Below are positions 45,964 to 56,812 of a stretch of DNA of 64,000 nt, in pieces. The notes beneath the pieces were generated by a model. That model saw only the letters and a list, made by a program, of their open reading frames with translations. It searched no databases and was not told where the DNA came from. The stretch spans positions 1,922,001-1,986,000 of the forward strand of contig NZ_JAUSXV010000001.1 in the NCBI RefSeq assembly GCF_030816295.1. Reading direction: 5' to 3'. Source of the stretch: Microbacterium natoriense (GTDB lineage Bacteria; Actinomycetota; Actinomycetes; Actinomycetales; Microbacteriaceae). How positions within the stretch are numbered: position 1 is the stretch's first letter; every line of letters starts with the position of its first letter. The position numbers and the translations under genes were made by a program.

Positions 45964-47000
45964 ACGACGACGCCCGCCGCTCGCGTACTGCCTTTCTCTG
46001 GGTGGGTGTGATCGCTCCACTCGGAATCCTGATCCTCGCCGCGGCGACCATCATCGCGTGGATGCCGGTTCTTCCTGATCCCATCGCCACGCATTGGGGG
46101 ACCGACGGCGTCGACGGCTTCTCGCCGAAATGGGTGTACGTCGTCGTCACGGTCGGCATCGGCGCGGCCGTGGTCGTGCTGGATGCGGCTCTGGCGTTGA
46201 TCGCACACCGCTTCCCGCAGAACAGCAGCTCGACGATCGGCCCCTGGTCGTCGACGGCGCGATTCCTCGGTGCGGTGAACCTCGGCGTCGCGGTGATGAT
46301 CGCCGTCATCGCACTGGCAGGAGCGGGTATCCAGCGCGGACTCGCCGATGCTGCGGATGCACCGGATATCGGCGGCTGGGTCGCGCTCGGCTTCGGTCTG
46401 CTCATCGCGGCCGCGGTGCTCGGCTGGTTCCTGCAGCCGCAGAGTCCTCTGGTGTCCGCGGAGCCGGAGCCTCTCGATCCGAGCATCCCGCTCGGATCGA
46501 GTGAGCGCGTCGTCTGGTTCGGCACGGCGACGATGGCCCGTTCGGGCGTGATCGTGCTCGTCGTGGCGCTCGCCGTGCTGGTGATCACCACGGTGTTCGT
46601 CGCGGCGAGCGGCAGGGGAGAGTGGGGGATGCTCGCGGCCCTGACTGTGGTCATGACGCTCGTGACCGGCACGATGATCGTCTTCAGGGTGCGAGTGAAC
46701 TCCGAAGGACTCCGGGCGCGTTCGCTGTTCGGATGGCCGAGCAACCACGTACCGCTGGACCGCATCGCCCTGGTCGACGTGGTCCAGCTCGACCCGTTCC
46801 GCGAGTTCGGAGGGTGGGGCTGGCGGCTCGCCGTCGATGGGCGCCGGGGGATCGTGCTGCGCGCCGGTGAAGCGCTGCAGGTGACGCAGACCAACGGGCG
46901 GGTATTCGTGGTGACGGTCGACGGCGCATCCGATGCCGGGGCGGTCCTCGATGCCCTCCGCATCCGAGCCGTCGATAGCCCTACCCGAGGTGATTCATGA
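45960..47000 (+). CDS. DUF1648-domain membrane protein
   Basis: 346 residues. DUF1648 (about 10-65) is also found in SdpI, the immunity protein against a Bacillus killing factor. The motif IATHWGTDGVDGFSPK is characteristic. About six hydrophobic segments, then a soluble C-terminal region of roughly 100 residues. It overlaps both neighbours as ATGA. Function unknown; immunity or stress sensing is the most plausible. Confidence 0.85.
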   Translation: MNDDARRSRTAFLWVGVIAPLGILILAAATIIAWMPVLPDPIATHWGTDGVDGFSPKWVYVVVTVGIGAAVVVLDAALALIAHRFPQNSSSTIGPWSSTARFLGAVNLGVAVMIAVIALAGAGIQRGLADAADAPDIGGWVALGFGLLIAAAVLGWFLQPQSPLVSAEPEPLDPSIPLGSSERVVWFGTATMARSGVIVLVVALAVLVITTVFVAASGRGEWGMLAALTVVMTLVTGTMIVFRVRVNSEGLRARSLFGWPSNHVPLDRIALVDVVQLDPFREFGGWGWRLAVDGRRGIVLRAGEALQVTQTNGRVFVVTVDGASDAGAVLDALRIRAVDSPTRGDS

Positions 47001-47935
47001 ACATCCGCATCCGTCCGATCGCCACCATCTCCTTCGTCATCCTCGCCCTCGGACTGGCCTGGCTCGTCGCCCTGCCTCTTTGGCTGGATGGCGGTCTGGG
47101 GAATCCGCTGGCGGGTGTTCTGCTCCCCGCTATGATGTTCACCCCGGCGGTCGCGGTCGTCTTGGTGATGGCCATGCTGCGCCCCGTGCCCCGGGGAGAG
47201 CGGTTGCGCTTCCTCGGCATCTGGCCGCTGCGCCCTGCGAAGCGCGTCATATGGATGCTTGTCATCGGCTGGCTCGTGCCGCCACTGCTCGTCGCGCTCA
47301 GCATCCTGCTCGCAGCGGCTCTGGGATTCGTGCAGCTCGACTTCGCGTTCTCCGGCTTCGCCCGAGAGCTCGAGAAAGCTCTGCCTCCTGGCACGCCGCT
47401 GCCTCCCGTCGGCATCGTCGTCGCCGCGCAGGTGGCGACGATTCCGCTCGCCGCTCTGTTCAACGGCATCCTCGCTTTCGGTGAGGAGCTGGGATGGCGA
47501 GGCTGGCTCGTTCCGGCGCTGCGGCCGATGGGAACCTGGCCCACACTCGTTCTGAGCGGTGCGATCTGGGGCGTGTGGCACAGCCCGGTGATCCTGCTCG
47601 GATACAACTTCGGACGGACCGACGTCACCGGGGTCCTGTTCATGATCGGAGGGTGCGTCGCGTGGGGCATCCTGCTCGGCTGGCTGCGCCTGCGATCCGC
47701 GTCGATCTGGCCGGCCGTGCTCGCGCACGGTGCGCTGAATGCCGCGGGCGGGCTCATCGTGCTGTTCGCGGCTGCGCAGCCCGATCTCGCCCTCGCGGGC
47801 CCGCTCGGTGTCGCAGGGTGGATCGTGGTCGCGGTGGTCGTCGTCGTGCTCGTCCTCACGGGTCAGCTCCGGCGACAGCCGGACCTCGCCGGCTCGGCAG
47901 TCCCTCCCACGCATTCGGCTCCCGCCGCCCCTTGA
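46997..47935 (+). CDS. CPBP-family intramembrane glutamic protease
   Basis: 312 residues, about eight helices. Motif 1 FGEELGWRGWLVPAL (EExxxR), HSPVILLGYNF, and HGALNAAGG carry the Glu, Arg and His expected for CPBP (Rce1/Abi-like) proteases. In firmicutes such proteins act in bacteriocin immunity or membrane signal processing. It ends the GntR/DUF1648 operon by ATGA overlap. Confidence 0.88.
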   Translation: MNIRIRPIATISFVILALGLAWLVALPLWLDGGLGNPLAGVLLPAMMFTPAVAVVLVMAMLRPVPRGERLRFLGIWPLRPAKRVIWMLVIGWLVPPLLVALSILLAAALGFVQLDFAFSGFARELEKALPPGTPLPPVGIVVAAQVATIPLAALFNGILAFGEELGWRGWLVPALRPMGTWPTLVLSGAIWGVWHSPVILLGYNFGRTDVTGVLFMIGGCVAWGILLGWLRLRSASIWPAVLAHGALNAAGGLIVLFAAAQPDLALAGPLGVAGWIVVAVVVVVLVLTGQLRRQPDLAGSAVPPTHSAPAAP

Positions 47936-47967
47936 CCGCGACCCGCGACGCGGGGTTGGCTGAGGAC

Positions 47968-50006
<2,039 letters not shown>

Positions 50007-50078
50007 TCGGCTGACGCGCACGCGCTGACTGAACACGTCGAGGGCCGCTGACCCAGCGGCACGAAAGAAGGGGGAGCC

Positions 50079-50181
50079 ATGGCGAGACGTCCGGCTCCCC
50101 CCTTCTCCGTCTCCCCGTGCACCAGCCCCCGCGTCGAAGCCCGCCGCTCGCAGGGACCGGCAGGCCACGCGCAGCGTCGAT
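50079..50181 (+). other. Frame-disrupted N-terminal extension of the septum initiator gene
   Basis: ATG at 50079 follows AAGGGGGAG and opens a frame that runs off-frame. Removing one C from the C6 tract at 50097-50102 makes this frame join smoothly to the downstream protein: MARRPAPPSPSPRAPAPASK then an Arg-rich stretch into SVDVREW. A 174-residue product results. The break is a real frameshift, a variable tract, or a sequencing error. Confidence 0.6.
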
Positions 50182-50604
50182 GTGCGCGAGTGGGCCTCGG
50201 GTATCCGTCTGTCCGCCTTCTCGGTGATCATGCTGTCGCTGGTCGTGCTCGGCGCCTGGGTGCTCGTGCCCACGATGGGGACGTTCATCGACCAGAGGCA
50301 GAAGATCGCCGCCCTCGAAGCGTCGATCCAGGTCTCGCACGACGAGATCGCGGCGCTCGAGAAGGAGCGCGAGCGGTGGGACGATCCTGCGTACATCACG
50401 ACCCAAGCGCGCGAGCGGCTGTACTACGTCAAGCCCGGCGAGGTCGTGTACCTCGTCGACAACGACCTCGATCCTGCCGCTCTGCCACGCGAGCAGGAGC
50501 CGGTGAGCGACACCCTCGAAGAGAAGCCAGCCGACTGGATGCCGCAGTTGCTGCGAACGCTCACCGCCGCGGGTCTCAGCCAGACGGCCGTCCCCGCGCA
50601 GTGA
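50182..50604 (+). CDS. Septum formation initiator protein (FtsB/DivIC family)
   Basis: 140 residues if started at GTG 50182. It has one membrane helix (about 10-31) and a periplasmic coiled coil (about 35-62), then YVKPGEVVYLVD typical of FtsB/DivIC, which links early and late division proteins with FtsL and FtsQ. The natural start is probably ATG 50079 read through a lost base in the C6 tract (see separate entry). It is followed by DUF501 and a protease gene, a conserved actinobacterial order after eno. Confidence 0.85.
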   Translation: MREWASGIRLSAFSVIMLSLVVLGAWVLVPTMGTFIDQRQKIAALEASIQVSHDEIAALEKERERWDDPAYITTQARERLYYVKPGEVVYLVDNDLDPAALPREQEPVSDTLEEKPADWMPQLLRTLTAAGLSQTAVPAQ

Positions 50605-50662
50605 CGCGCCCGAGCGGGAACGCTCTGGGCATCCTCTCGGCAGCCTCCCGTACGCTGGAGCC

Positions 50663-51199
50663 GTGACCACGCCGCCCTTCGCCGCCCCCACTCCCGCCGA
50701 GCTCGCCGTCGTCTCCGCGCAGCTCGGGCGCCCCGCGCGCGGCGTCGTCGGCATCGCGGCGCGCTGTGCGTGCGGCAACCCCACCGTGGTCGCGACCACC
50801 CCTCGTCTGCCCGACGGCACGCCGTTCCCGACGTTCTACTACCTCACGCACCCGGCTGCGACCGCAGCGATGTCGACTCTCGAGGCGACTCAGGTGATGC
50901 CGGAGCTGGCGGCGCTCCTCGCCGACGACGAGGACATCGCCGCGGCCTATCTCGCCGCGCATCACGCCTATCTCGGCGACCGCGCCGAGTTCGGCGAGGT
51001 TCCCGAGATCGACGGCATCTCGGCCGGCGGCATGCCCTCGCGCGTGAAGTGCCTGCACGCCCTCGCCGGTCATGCGCTGGCGGCAGGGCCGGGTGTGAAC
51101 CCGATCGGCGACGCGGCGCTCGCTCGCTCGGCCTGGTCGCCGGCTGTCTGCCGCTGCGAGGAGCCGGGTGCGGCGCTGCGTGAGGCACCGGACGCATGA
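50663..51199 (+). CDS. DUF501 family protein
   Basis: 178 residues with conserved cysteines (CACGNP near 38, CLHAL, VCRCEE) and a signature FPTFYYLTHP near the N terminus. DUF501 proteins lie next to eno/divIC in many actinobacteria; function unknown. GTG at 50663 follows TACGCT by six bases. It overlaps the protease gene by ATGA. Confidence 0.88.
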   Translation: MTTPPFAAPTPAELAVVSAQLGRPARGVVGIAARCACGNPTVVATTPRLPDGTPFPTFYYLTHPAATAAMSTLEATQVMPELAALLADDEDIAAAYLAAHHAYLGDRAEFGEVPEIDGISAGGMPSRVKCLHALAGHALAAGPGVNPIGDAALARSAWSPAVCRCEEPGAALREAPDA

Positions 51200-52488
51200 C
51201 CGTGCGGCGGATGCTGCGCGCCGTCGTCGCTGTGGCGGCGGTGGCGGCATCCGTCCTGATCACCGGCGCTGCGGCGACACCGGGCCCGGTCCCCGACGAC
51301 CTCACTGATCCCGTGCGGGCCAGCGAGTACTGGCTCGACGCGGCGCACATCCGCGAGGCCTGGCAGACGACGCGCGGTGAGGGCGCGACGATCGCGGTCA
51401 TCGACACGGGCATCGCCAAGGTCCCGGGGGCCTTCGACGGCGCTGTCGCCGACGGCACCGACGTGTCGGGCAGCGGTACTTCCGATGGACGGACACCGCT
51501 GGGCGCGATCGACGGCAATCACGGCTCGTGGGTGGCGTCGCTCGCCGCCGCGCGGGGATCCGCGGAAGGAACCGGGATGATCGGCGTCGCGCCGGAGGCG
51601 AAGCTGCTGTCGATCTCGGTCGGCTTCGGCGCGGCAGCATCCGTTCCGTTCTCCGAGCAGATCGCCAAGGGCATGCGCTGGGCGGTCGACCACGGCGCCG
51701 ATGTGATCAATCTCTCATTCACGACGAACACGCTGGACTGGGATCAGAGCTGGGACGACGCGTTCCTCTACGCCTTCGAGCACGACGTGGTGGTCGTCGT
51801 GGCTGCAGGCAACCGGGGGAGCGGCACCAACATCATCGGCGCACCCGCCACGATCCCCGGCGTCCTCACGGTCGGCGGAGTCGATCAGACCGGCGTCGCG
51901 AGCCTTGAAGCCTCCACGCAGGGGATCACGATCGGCGTGTCCGCACCCAGCGAGGGACTCATCGGAATGTCGGCCGACGGCACCCTTGCGTCGTGGAACG
52001 GGACCAGCGGCGCCGCGCCCATCGTGGCAGGCGTCGCGGCGCTCGTCCGCTCCGCGCACCCGGACATGACCGCAGCCAACGTCATCAACCGCATCATCAA
52101 GACGGCCACGCCCGCGGCGGGCATGACCGCGGTGCCCGATCCGCTGTACGGCTACGGCCTGCTGAACGCCCAGGCCGCCGTGACCGCCGACGTGCCCTCG
52201 GTCGACAAGAATCCGATGGGCGACCTCGCCGAATGGGTTCGGCTGTTCCGCCGTGCACAGACCGAACCGCTTCCCGAGCCCACGGCGACCCCGATCGCGA
52301 TACCGCCGCTCCCGGCTGCCGATGCCCCCGCCGAGGCCACCTCGCCCCTCCTTCCCAGCGCCGATTCACTGCGTTACGGTACCCTTCCGCTCATCGCGCT
52401 CACAGTCCCTGGTATCCTGGTAGCGCTTGGCGTCACCGCAGCTGCCCGGCGCATCCGATCGGCGCGCGCTCGCACGCCACATTCCTGA
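51196..52488 (+). CDS. S8 family serine peptidase (mycosin-like)
   Basis: 430 residues: signal segment (1-28), subtilase domain with D70 (VIDTG), H109 (GNHGSW), N206 (AAGN) and S271 (GTSGAAP), a Pro/Ala-rich linker and a C-terminal helix (about 398-415) with basic end. This resembles mycosins of type VII secretion, but no ESX genes are visible nearby. It should be a surface-anchored protease facing outward. Confidence 0.9.
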   Translation: MTVRRMLRAVVAVAAVAASVLITGAAATPGPVPDDLTDPVRASEYWLDAAHIREAWQTTRGEGATIAVIDTGIAKVPGAFDGAVADGTDVSGSGTSDGRTPLGAIDGNHGSWVASLAAARGSAEGTGMIGVAPEAKLLSISVGFGAAASVPFSEQIAKGMRWAVDHGADVINLSFTTNTLDWDQSWDDAFLYAFEHDVVVVVAAGNRGSGTNIIGAPATIPGVLTVGGVDQTGVASLEASTQGITIGVSAPSEGLIGMSADGTLASWNGTSGAAPIVAGVAALVRSAHPDMTAANVINRIIKTATPAAGMTAVPDPLYGYGLLNAQAAVTADVPSVDKNPMGDLAEWVRLFRRAQTEPLPEPTATPIAIPPLPAADAPAEATSPLLPSADSLRYGTLPLIALTVPGILVALGVTAAARRIRSARARTPHS

Positions 52489-52508
52489 CTCCGAGGAGTT
52501 GTCCCCCT

Positions 52509-53933
52509 GTGCCTCAGAACAGCACTGTGCCCAAGATTCTGATCGTCGGTGGAGGCTACGCAGGCTTCTACACCGCGTGGAAGCTGGAGAAGCACCTTCG
52601 CAAGGGTGAAGCCGAAGTGACCATGGTCGACCCGCTGCCGTACATGACGTACCAGCCGTTCCTCCCCGAGGTCGCCGCAGGCTCGATCGAGGCGCGTCAT
52701 TCGGTGGTGGCGCACCGTCGCCACCTCAAGCGCACCAACGTTCTCACCGCGAAGGTGACGGGCATCGATCACGCGAACAAGGTCGCCACGATCACGCCTC
52801 CGATCGGCGAGTCGTACGAGTTCGCGTACGACCACATCGTCGTCACGGCCGGCGCGGTGTCGCGCACCTTCCCGATCCCGGGCATCGCCGACAACGCGAT
52901 CGGGCTCAAGACGATCGAAGAGGCCGTCGCGATCCGCGACCGCCTGATGTCGAACTTCGACAAGGCGGCCTCCGTGCCCGCCGGGCCCGAGCGCGACCGT
53001 CTTCTGACCGTCATCGTCGTCGGCGGCGGCTTCGCCGGCATCGAGGTCTTCGCCGAGCTGCGCTCTCTCGCCTCCTCGCTCCTGTCGAAGTACCCGCAGC
53101 TGACCTTCGAGGACACGCACTTCCACCTCATCGAGGCCATGGGCCGCATCATGCCCGAGGTGTCGCTGAAGACCAGCGAGTGGGTCCTCAAGGATCTCGC
53201 CAAGCGCGGCGCCAACGTGCACCTCGACACGCAGCTCACCGGTGCGATCGACGGCAACGTCGAACTCTCCACGGGCGAGGTCATCCCGACCGACCTCATC
53301 GTCTGGACGGCCGGCGTCATGGCGAACCCGACCGTCGTCCGCGGCGGAGACCTCCCCGTCGAGGAGCGCGGTCGCATCCAGACCCGCGCCGACCTCCGCG
53401 TCGGCACGGCCGACGAGTTCGTCGAGGGCGCCTGGGCTGCCGGTGACGTCTCGGCCGTTCCCGACCTGTCGGGCGGCGGCGTGGGCGGAATGTGCGTGCC
53501 GAACGCGCAGCACGCCGTTCGCCAGGCGAAGCTCCTCGCGAAGAACCTCGTCGCCGTGCTGCGCGGTGAGGAGCCCAAGGAGTACTTCCACAAGAACATG
53601 GGCGCGGTGGCCGGTCTCGGTCTCTACAACGGCGTCTTCCAGTCGGGCAAGATCGCTCTCAAGGGCTTCGTCGCCTGGGTGGCCCACCGGGGTTACCACG
53701 GCCTCGCGATGCCGACCTGGGAGCGCAAGTTCCGCGTCATCTGGGGCTGGTGGAACAACCTGTGGCTCGGCCGCGACCTCGTGAACCTGCAGACGGTGCA
53801 GAACCCGCGCTACGTCTTCGAGGAGTTCGCCGCACGTCCGCGCCCGGCGGCGGATGCCGCTCCCGCGGCGCCCAAGGCAGACGCACCGGCGAAGGCCGAG
53901 GAGAAGAAGCCCGAGCCTGCAGCCGCGAAGTAG
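52509..53933 (+). CDS. ndh: NADH dehydrogenase, type II
   Basis: 474 residues. FAD motif GGGYAG (14-19) and a second Rossmann motif VVGGGFAGIEV for NADH. Passes electrons to quinone without pumping protons. A C-terminal Ala/Pro/Lys tail after the membrane-binding helices is long and charge-rich. GTG at 52509 follows a GAGGAG; no ATG is near. Confidence 0.92.
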   Translation: MPQNSTVPKILIVGGGYAGFYTAWKLEKHLRKGEAEVTMVDPLPYMTYQPFLPEVAAGSIEARHSVVAHRRHLKRTNVLTAKVTGIDHANKVATITPPIGESYEFAYDHIVVTAGAVSRTFPIPGIADNAIGLKTIEEAVAIRDRLMSNFDKAASVPAGPERDRLLTVIVVGGGFAGIEVFAELRSLASSLLSKYPQLTFEDTHFHLIEAMGRIMPEVSLKTSEWVLKDLAKRGANVHLDTQLTGAIDGNVELSTGEVIPTDLIVWTAGVMANPTVVRGGDLPVEERGRIQTRADLRVGTADEFVEGAWAAGDVSAVPDLSGGGVGGMCVPNAQHAVRQAKLLAKNLVAVLRGEEPKEYFHKNMGAVAGLGLYNGVFQSGKIALKGFVAWVAHRGYHGLAMPTWERKFRVIWGWWNNLWLGRDLVNLQTVQNPRYVFEEFAARPRPAADAAPAAPKADAPAKAEEKKPEPAAAK

Positions 53934-53945
53934 TCCGCTGTCGCT

Positions 53946-53981
53946 CGAACGCCCCGTTTCCGAGAGGAAGCGGGGCGTTCG
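53946..53981. terminator. Terminator hairpin after ndh
   Basis: Stem CGAACGCCCCGTTT (53946-53959) with 53968-53981, one G-U pair, 8-base loop. Lies between ndh and the tRNA gene and can act on the ndh transcript. Confidence 0.75.
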
Positions 53982-54028
53982 TCGTCCCGACCGCCGGCTC
54001 ACCGATCCGCGGTGACGGAACGACGCTG

Positions 54029-54101
54029 TACCCCCGGTCGGACTCGAACCGACACTGAAGCGATTTTAAGTCGCCTGCCTCTGCCATTGGGCTACGGGGG
54101 C
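54029..54101 (-). tRNA. tRNA with UAA anticodon, short variable arm (tRNA-Leu-like)
   Basis: 73 bases fold as a cloverleaf: acceptor stem 7 bp (first pair G-U), 3-bp D stem, anticodon stem 5 bp with loop CTTAAAA, so anticodon UAA (bases 54066-54068), 5-base variable region, T stem GTCGG/CCGAC with TTCGAGT loop. No CCA is encoded. Leucine tRNAs are normally class II with a long variable arm, so this is unusual. Discriminator A73, U8-A14 and A15-U48 pairings match features used by leucyl-tRNA synthetase. Read by UUA codons, which are rare in this genome. Confidence 0.7.
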
Positions 54102-54188
54102 GCGCTCGCAAGCCTACAAGCGGATGCCGGATGCGACGCGGTTCCAGGCGAGGCGACACCGGATACCCGAAGGTCATAGGGTGGGGGA

Positions 54189-55424
54189 GTGCTCGACCTC
54201 ACCGATGAAATGAGCCCCACTCCAGTCGCACCCGAGTGGGAGGATCACGCCCGCTACTGGCCGCGTCTCTCTGCCGCGACCGGACATCTTCCTGCGCCCG
54301 TCGCCGTGATCGATCGCGAGGCGCTGCGGCACAATGCGATGGATCTTCTCGTGCGTTCGGGCGGGCTTCCGATCCGTGTGGCGTCGAAGTCGGTCCGCGT
54401 GCGCGCGGTGCTCGACGCGGTGCTCGCGCTGCCGGGGTTCCGGGGCATCCTCGCGTTCACTCTCGCAGAGGCGCTCTGGCTCGCCGAGACGCACGACGAC
54501 ATCGTGATCGGCTATCCCACGGTCGATCGGGCGAGCCTCGCGCGCCTGTTCGCCGACGAGCAGGCAGCCCAGCGCATCACGCTGATGGTCGATGACGTGG
54601 TGCATCTCGACCTGATCGACAGCGTCGCCGCACCGGGAAGCCGCCCCGAGATCAGGGTCGCGATCGATGTCGACGCCTCGCTGCGTTCGCCGGTGCTCGG
54701 TCACATCGGCGTCCGCCGCTCCGGTCTGTTCTCCGCCGGCGAGGTCGCCGCTTTCGCGCGCAGGATCGTCTCGCGTCCCGGCTTCCGTCTCGTCGGCCTG
54801 CAGATGTACGACGCGCAGATCGCGGGTCAGGGTGACAACGCCGGCCCCGATGCCCCGCTCATCCGTGCGGTGCAGGCGATGTCCCGCTCCGAGCTCCGCG
54901 ACCGCAGGGCGGCGATCGTCGCGGCGACAGCTCCGATCGCACCTCTCGAGTTCCTCAACGGCGGCGGTACCGGTTCGCTCGAGTTCACGGGCAGCGACGA
55001 GTCGCTCACGGAGGCGAGCGCCGGAAGCGGCCTGCTGGGCGGGCATCTGTTCGACGGGTACCGCTCGTTCCGGCCCGCGCCCGCAGCGGCGTTCGCCTTC
55101 GACGTCGTCCGACGCCCCACCCACGACATCGCGACGGTGCTGGGTGGCGGGTGGATCGCATCCGGCCCCCCGCTCGCCTCTCGTCAGCCTCTGCCCGTGT
55201 GGCCGGAGGGTCTGCGGACCCTGCCGCGTGAGGCGGCTGGGGAGGTGCAGACGCCGCTCCAGGGCCGCGCAGCCACCGGGCTCGGCGTCGGTGACCGCGT
55301 CTGGTTCCGCCACGCCAAGAGCGGCGAGGCAGCAGAGCGGATCGACAGCTATCATCTCGTCTCGGCAGACGAGGTCATCGACGAACTGCCGACGTATCGC
55401 GGTGAGGGAAAGGCGTTCCTGTGA
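54189..55424 (+). CDS. PLP-dependent amino acid deaminase/aldolase (alanine-racemase-fold, D-threonine aldolase-like)
   Basis: 411 residues. N-terminal alanine-racemase-like barrel with PLP lysine K67 in ASKSVR; C-terminal metal-binding beta domain as in D-threonine aldolases. It probably cleaves or deaminates a D-hydroxy amino acid. GTG at 54189 is supported by TAGGGT six bases upstream (leaderless). The stop overlaps the next start (GTGA), coupling it to a lactone-oxidase-type flavoenzyme. Confidence 0.85.
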   Translation: MLDLTDEMSPTPVAPEWEDHARYWPRLSAATGHLPAPVAVIDREALRHNAMDLLVRSGGLPIRVASKSVRVRAVLDAVLALPGFRGILAFTLAEALWLAETHDDIVIGYPTVDRASLARLFADEQAAQRITLMVDDVVHLDLIDSVAAPGSRPEIRVAIDVDASLRSPVLGHIGVRRSGLFSAGEVAAFARRIVSRPGFRLVGLQMYDAQIAGQGDNAGPDAPLIRAVQAMSRSELRDRRAAIVAATAPIAPLEFLNGGGTGSLEFTGSDESLTEASAGSGLLGGHLFDGYRSFRPAPAAAFAFDVVRRPTHDIATVLGGGWIASGPPLASRQPLPVWPEGLRTLPREAAGEVQTPLQGRAATGLGVGDRVWFRHAKSGEAAERIDSYHLVSADEVIDELPTYRGEGKAFL

Positions 55425-56734
55425 CGAGAATCGGCGGCACCTGGCAGAACTGGGGGCGGTCGGCATCCGTGAAACCGCTGAGGGTCGAACGCCCGCGCAC
55501 ACCGGAGGGTGTGCAGCGCGCCGTGCGAGCGGCCGTCGCACAGGGACTGACCGTGAAGGCGGTCGGCGCGGGCCACAGCTTCACCGGGATCGCGGTGGCA
55601 CCCGGCGTGCTGCTCGAGCTGGACGACATGCAGGGACTCGTCTCGGCGGATGCCGCGACCGGGCACGTCACCCTTCTGGCCGGCACCCGGCTGCACCGCA
55701 TCCCCGCCCTGCTCGCGCCCTACGGTCTGGCGATGCAGAATCTCGGAGACATCGATCGTCAGTCGATCTCCGGCGCGATCTCGACGGGTACGCACGGCAC
55801 CGGCGCCCGCTTCGGCGGCCTGTCGACACAGGTGGTCGGCCTCACCATGATCACCGCCGCGGGGGAGTTCCTGCGCATCGACGAGGAGCGCAACTCGGAG
55901 ATGCTCCCGGCCGCCGCGTTGGGCCTCGGCGCACTGGGCATCGTCGTCGAGGTCACGCTGCAGTGCGTGCCTGCATTCGTGATGCAGGCCATCGACGAGC
56001 CGGCTCCTCTCGCCGATGTGCTCGCCACGCTCGACGAGCGGGTCGCGGCATCCGATCATTTCGAGTTCTACTGGTTCCCGCACACCGAGGTCGCCCTCAC
56101 GAAGAGGCAGACGCGGCTGCCCGAATCCGCGAGACGTGACCCGCTGCCCGCCGTCGGCAGGTGGATCGATGAGACTCTGCTCTCGAACGGCGTCTATCGT
56201 GTCGTGTGCGCAGCGGGCCGTGGAGCGCCCGCGATCACCCCGCCCTTCAGCCGCCTCGCGGTCAGACTCACCGGCGATCGCCGCTACACAGACGTGTCGC
56301 ATCGCGTTCTCACGCAGAGCCGCACGGTGCGCTTCCGCGAGATGGAGTACGCGCTTCCCGTCGAGAACGTCGTCCCCGCCTTCCGTGCCGTGCAGGCGTT
56401 GATCGCCCAGCGCGGATGGCGCATCGAGTTCCCGATCGAGGTGCGCTTCGCGCAGGAGGACGACCGGTGGCTGTCGACTGCTCACGGCCGCTCGACCGGC
56501 TACATCGCCGTTCATCGATACTGGCGGAACGATCCGACGGTCTATTTCGAAGCCGTCGAGCAGATCATGCTCGAGTACGGAGGACGCCCGCATTGGGGCA
56601 AGCTGCACACGCTCTCGGCCGAGCAGCTGCGTGAGAGATACCCCCGCTTCGACGACTTCACGGCTCTGCGCGACCGGCTCGACCCCGAGCGCCGCTTCGC
56701 CAACCGCCACCTCGACCGCATCCTCGGCGCATGA
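55421..56734 (+). CDS. D-arabinono-1,4-lactone oxidase family FAD enzyme
   Basis: 437 residues. VAO-type FAD domain with GAGHSF (H52, a possible covalent FAD site) and SGAISTGTHGTG; the C-terminal ALO domain ends with HWGKLH, conserved in the aldonolactone oxidases. It oxidises a sugar-derived lactone or polyol. GTG start overlaps the aldolase stop (GTGA), so the two act together. Product unknown. Confidence 0.9.
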   Translation: MTRIGGTWQNWGRSASVKPLRVERPRTPEGVQRAVRAAVAQGLTVKAVGAGHSFTGIAVAPGVLLELDDMQGLVSADAATGHVTLLAGTRLHRIPALLAPYGLAMQNLGDIDRQSISGAISTGTHGTGARFGGLSTQVVGLTMITAAGEFLRIDEERNSEMLPAAALGLGALGIVVEVTLQCVPAFVMQAIDEPAPLADVLATLDERVAASDHFEFYWFPHTEVALTKRQTRLPESARRDPLPAVGRWIDETLLSNGVYRVVCAAGRGAPAITPPFSRLAVRLTGDRRYTDVSHRVLTQSRTVRFREMEYALPVENVVPAFRAVQALIAQRGWRIEFPIEVRFAQEDDRWLSTAHGRSTGYIAVHRYWRNDPTVYFEAVEQIMLEYGGRPHWGKLHTLSAEQLRERYPRFDDFTALRDRLDPERRFANRHLDRILGA

Positions 56735-56812
56735 TCGCCAGCGCGGCGTACCCAGTCGACGCGCAGACTGCGTCGATAGGATGAGAGAAACACGAGGAAG
56801 GGTGGGGCTCTG

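Noticed and set aside
50044..50060. GCCGCTG-ACC-CAGCGGC hairpin between eno and the septum gene
   Set aside because: A 7-bp stem with 3-base loop could be a terminator for eno, but it is weak and close to the next RBS, so not annotated.
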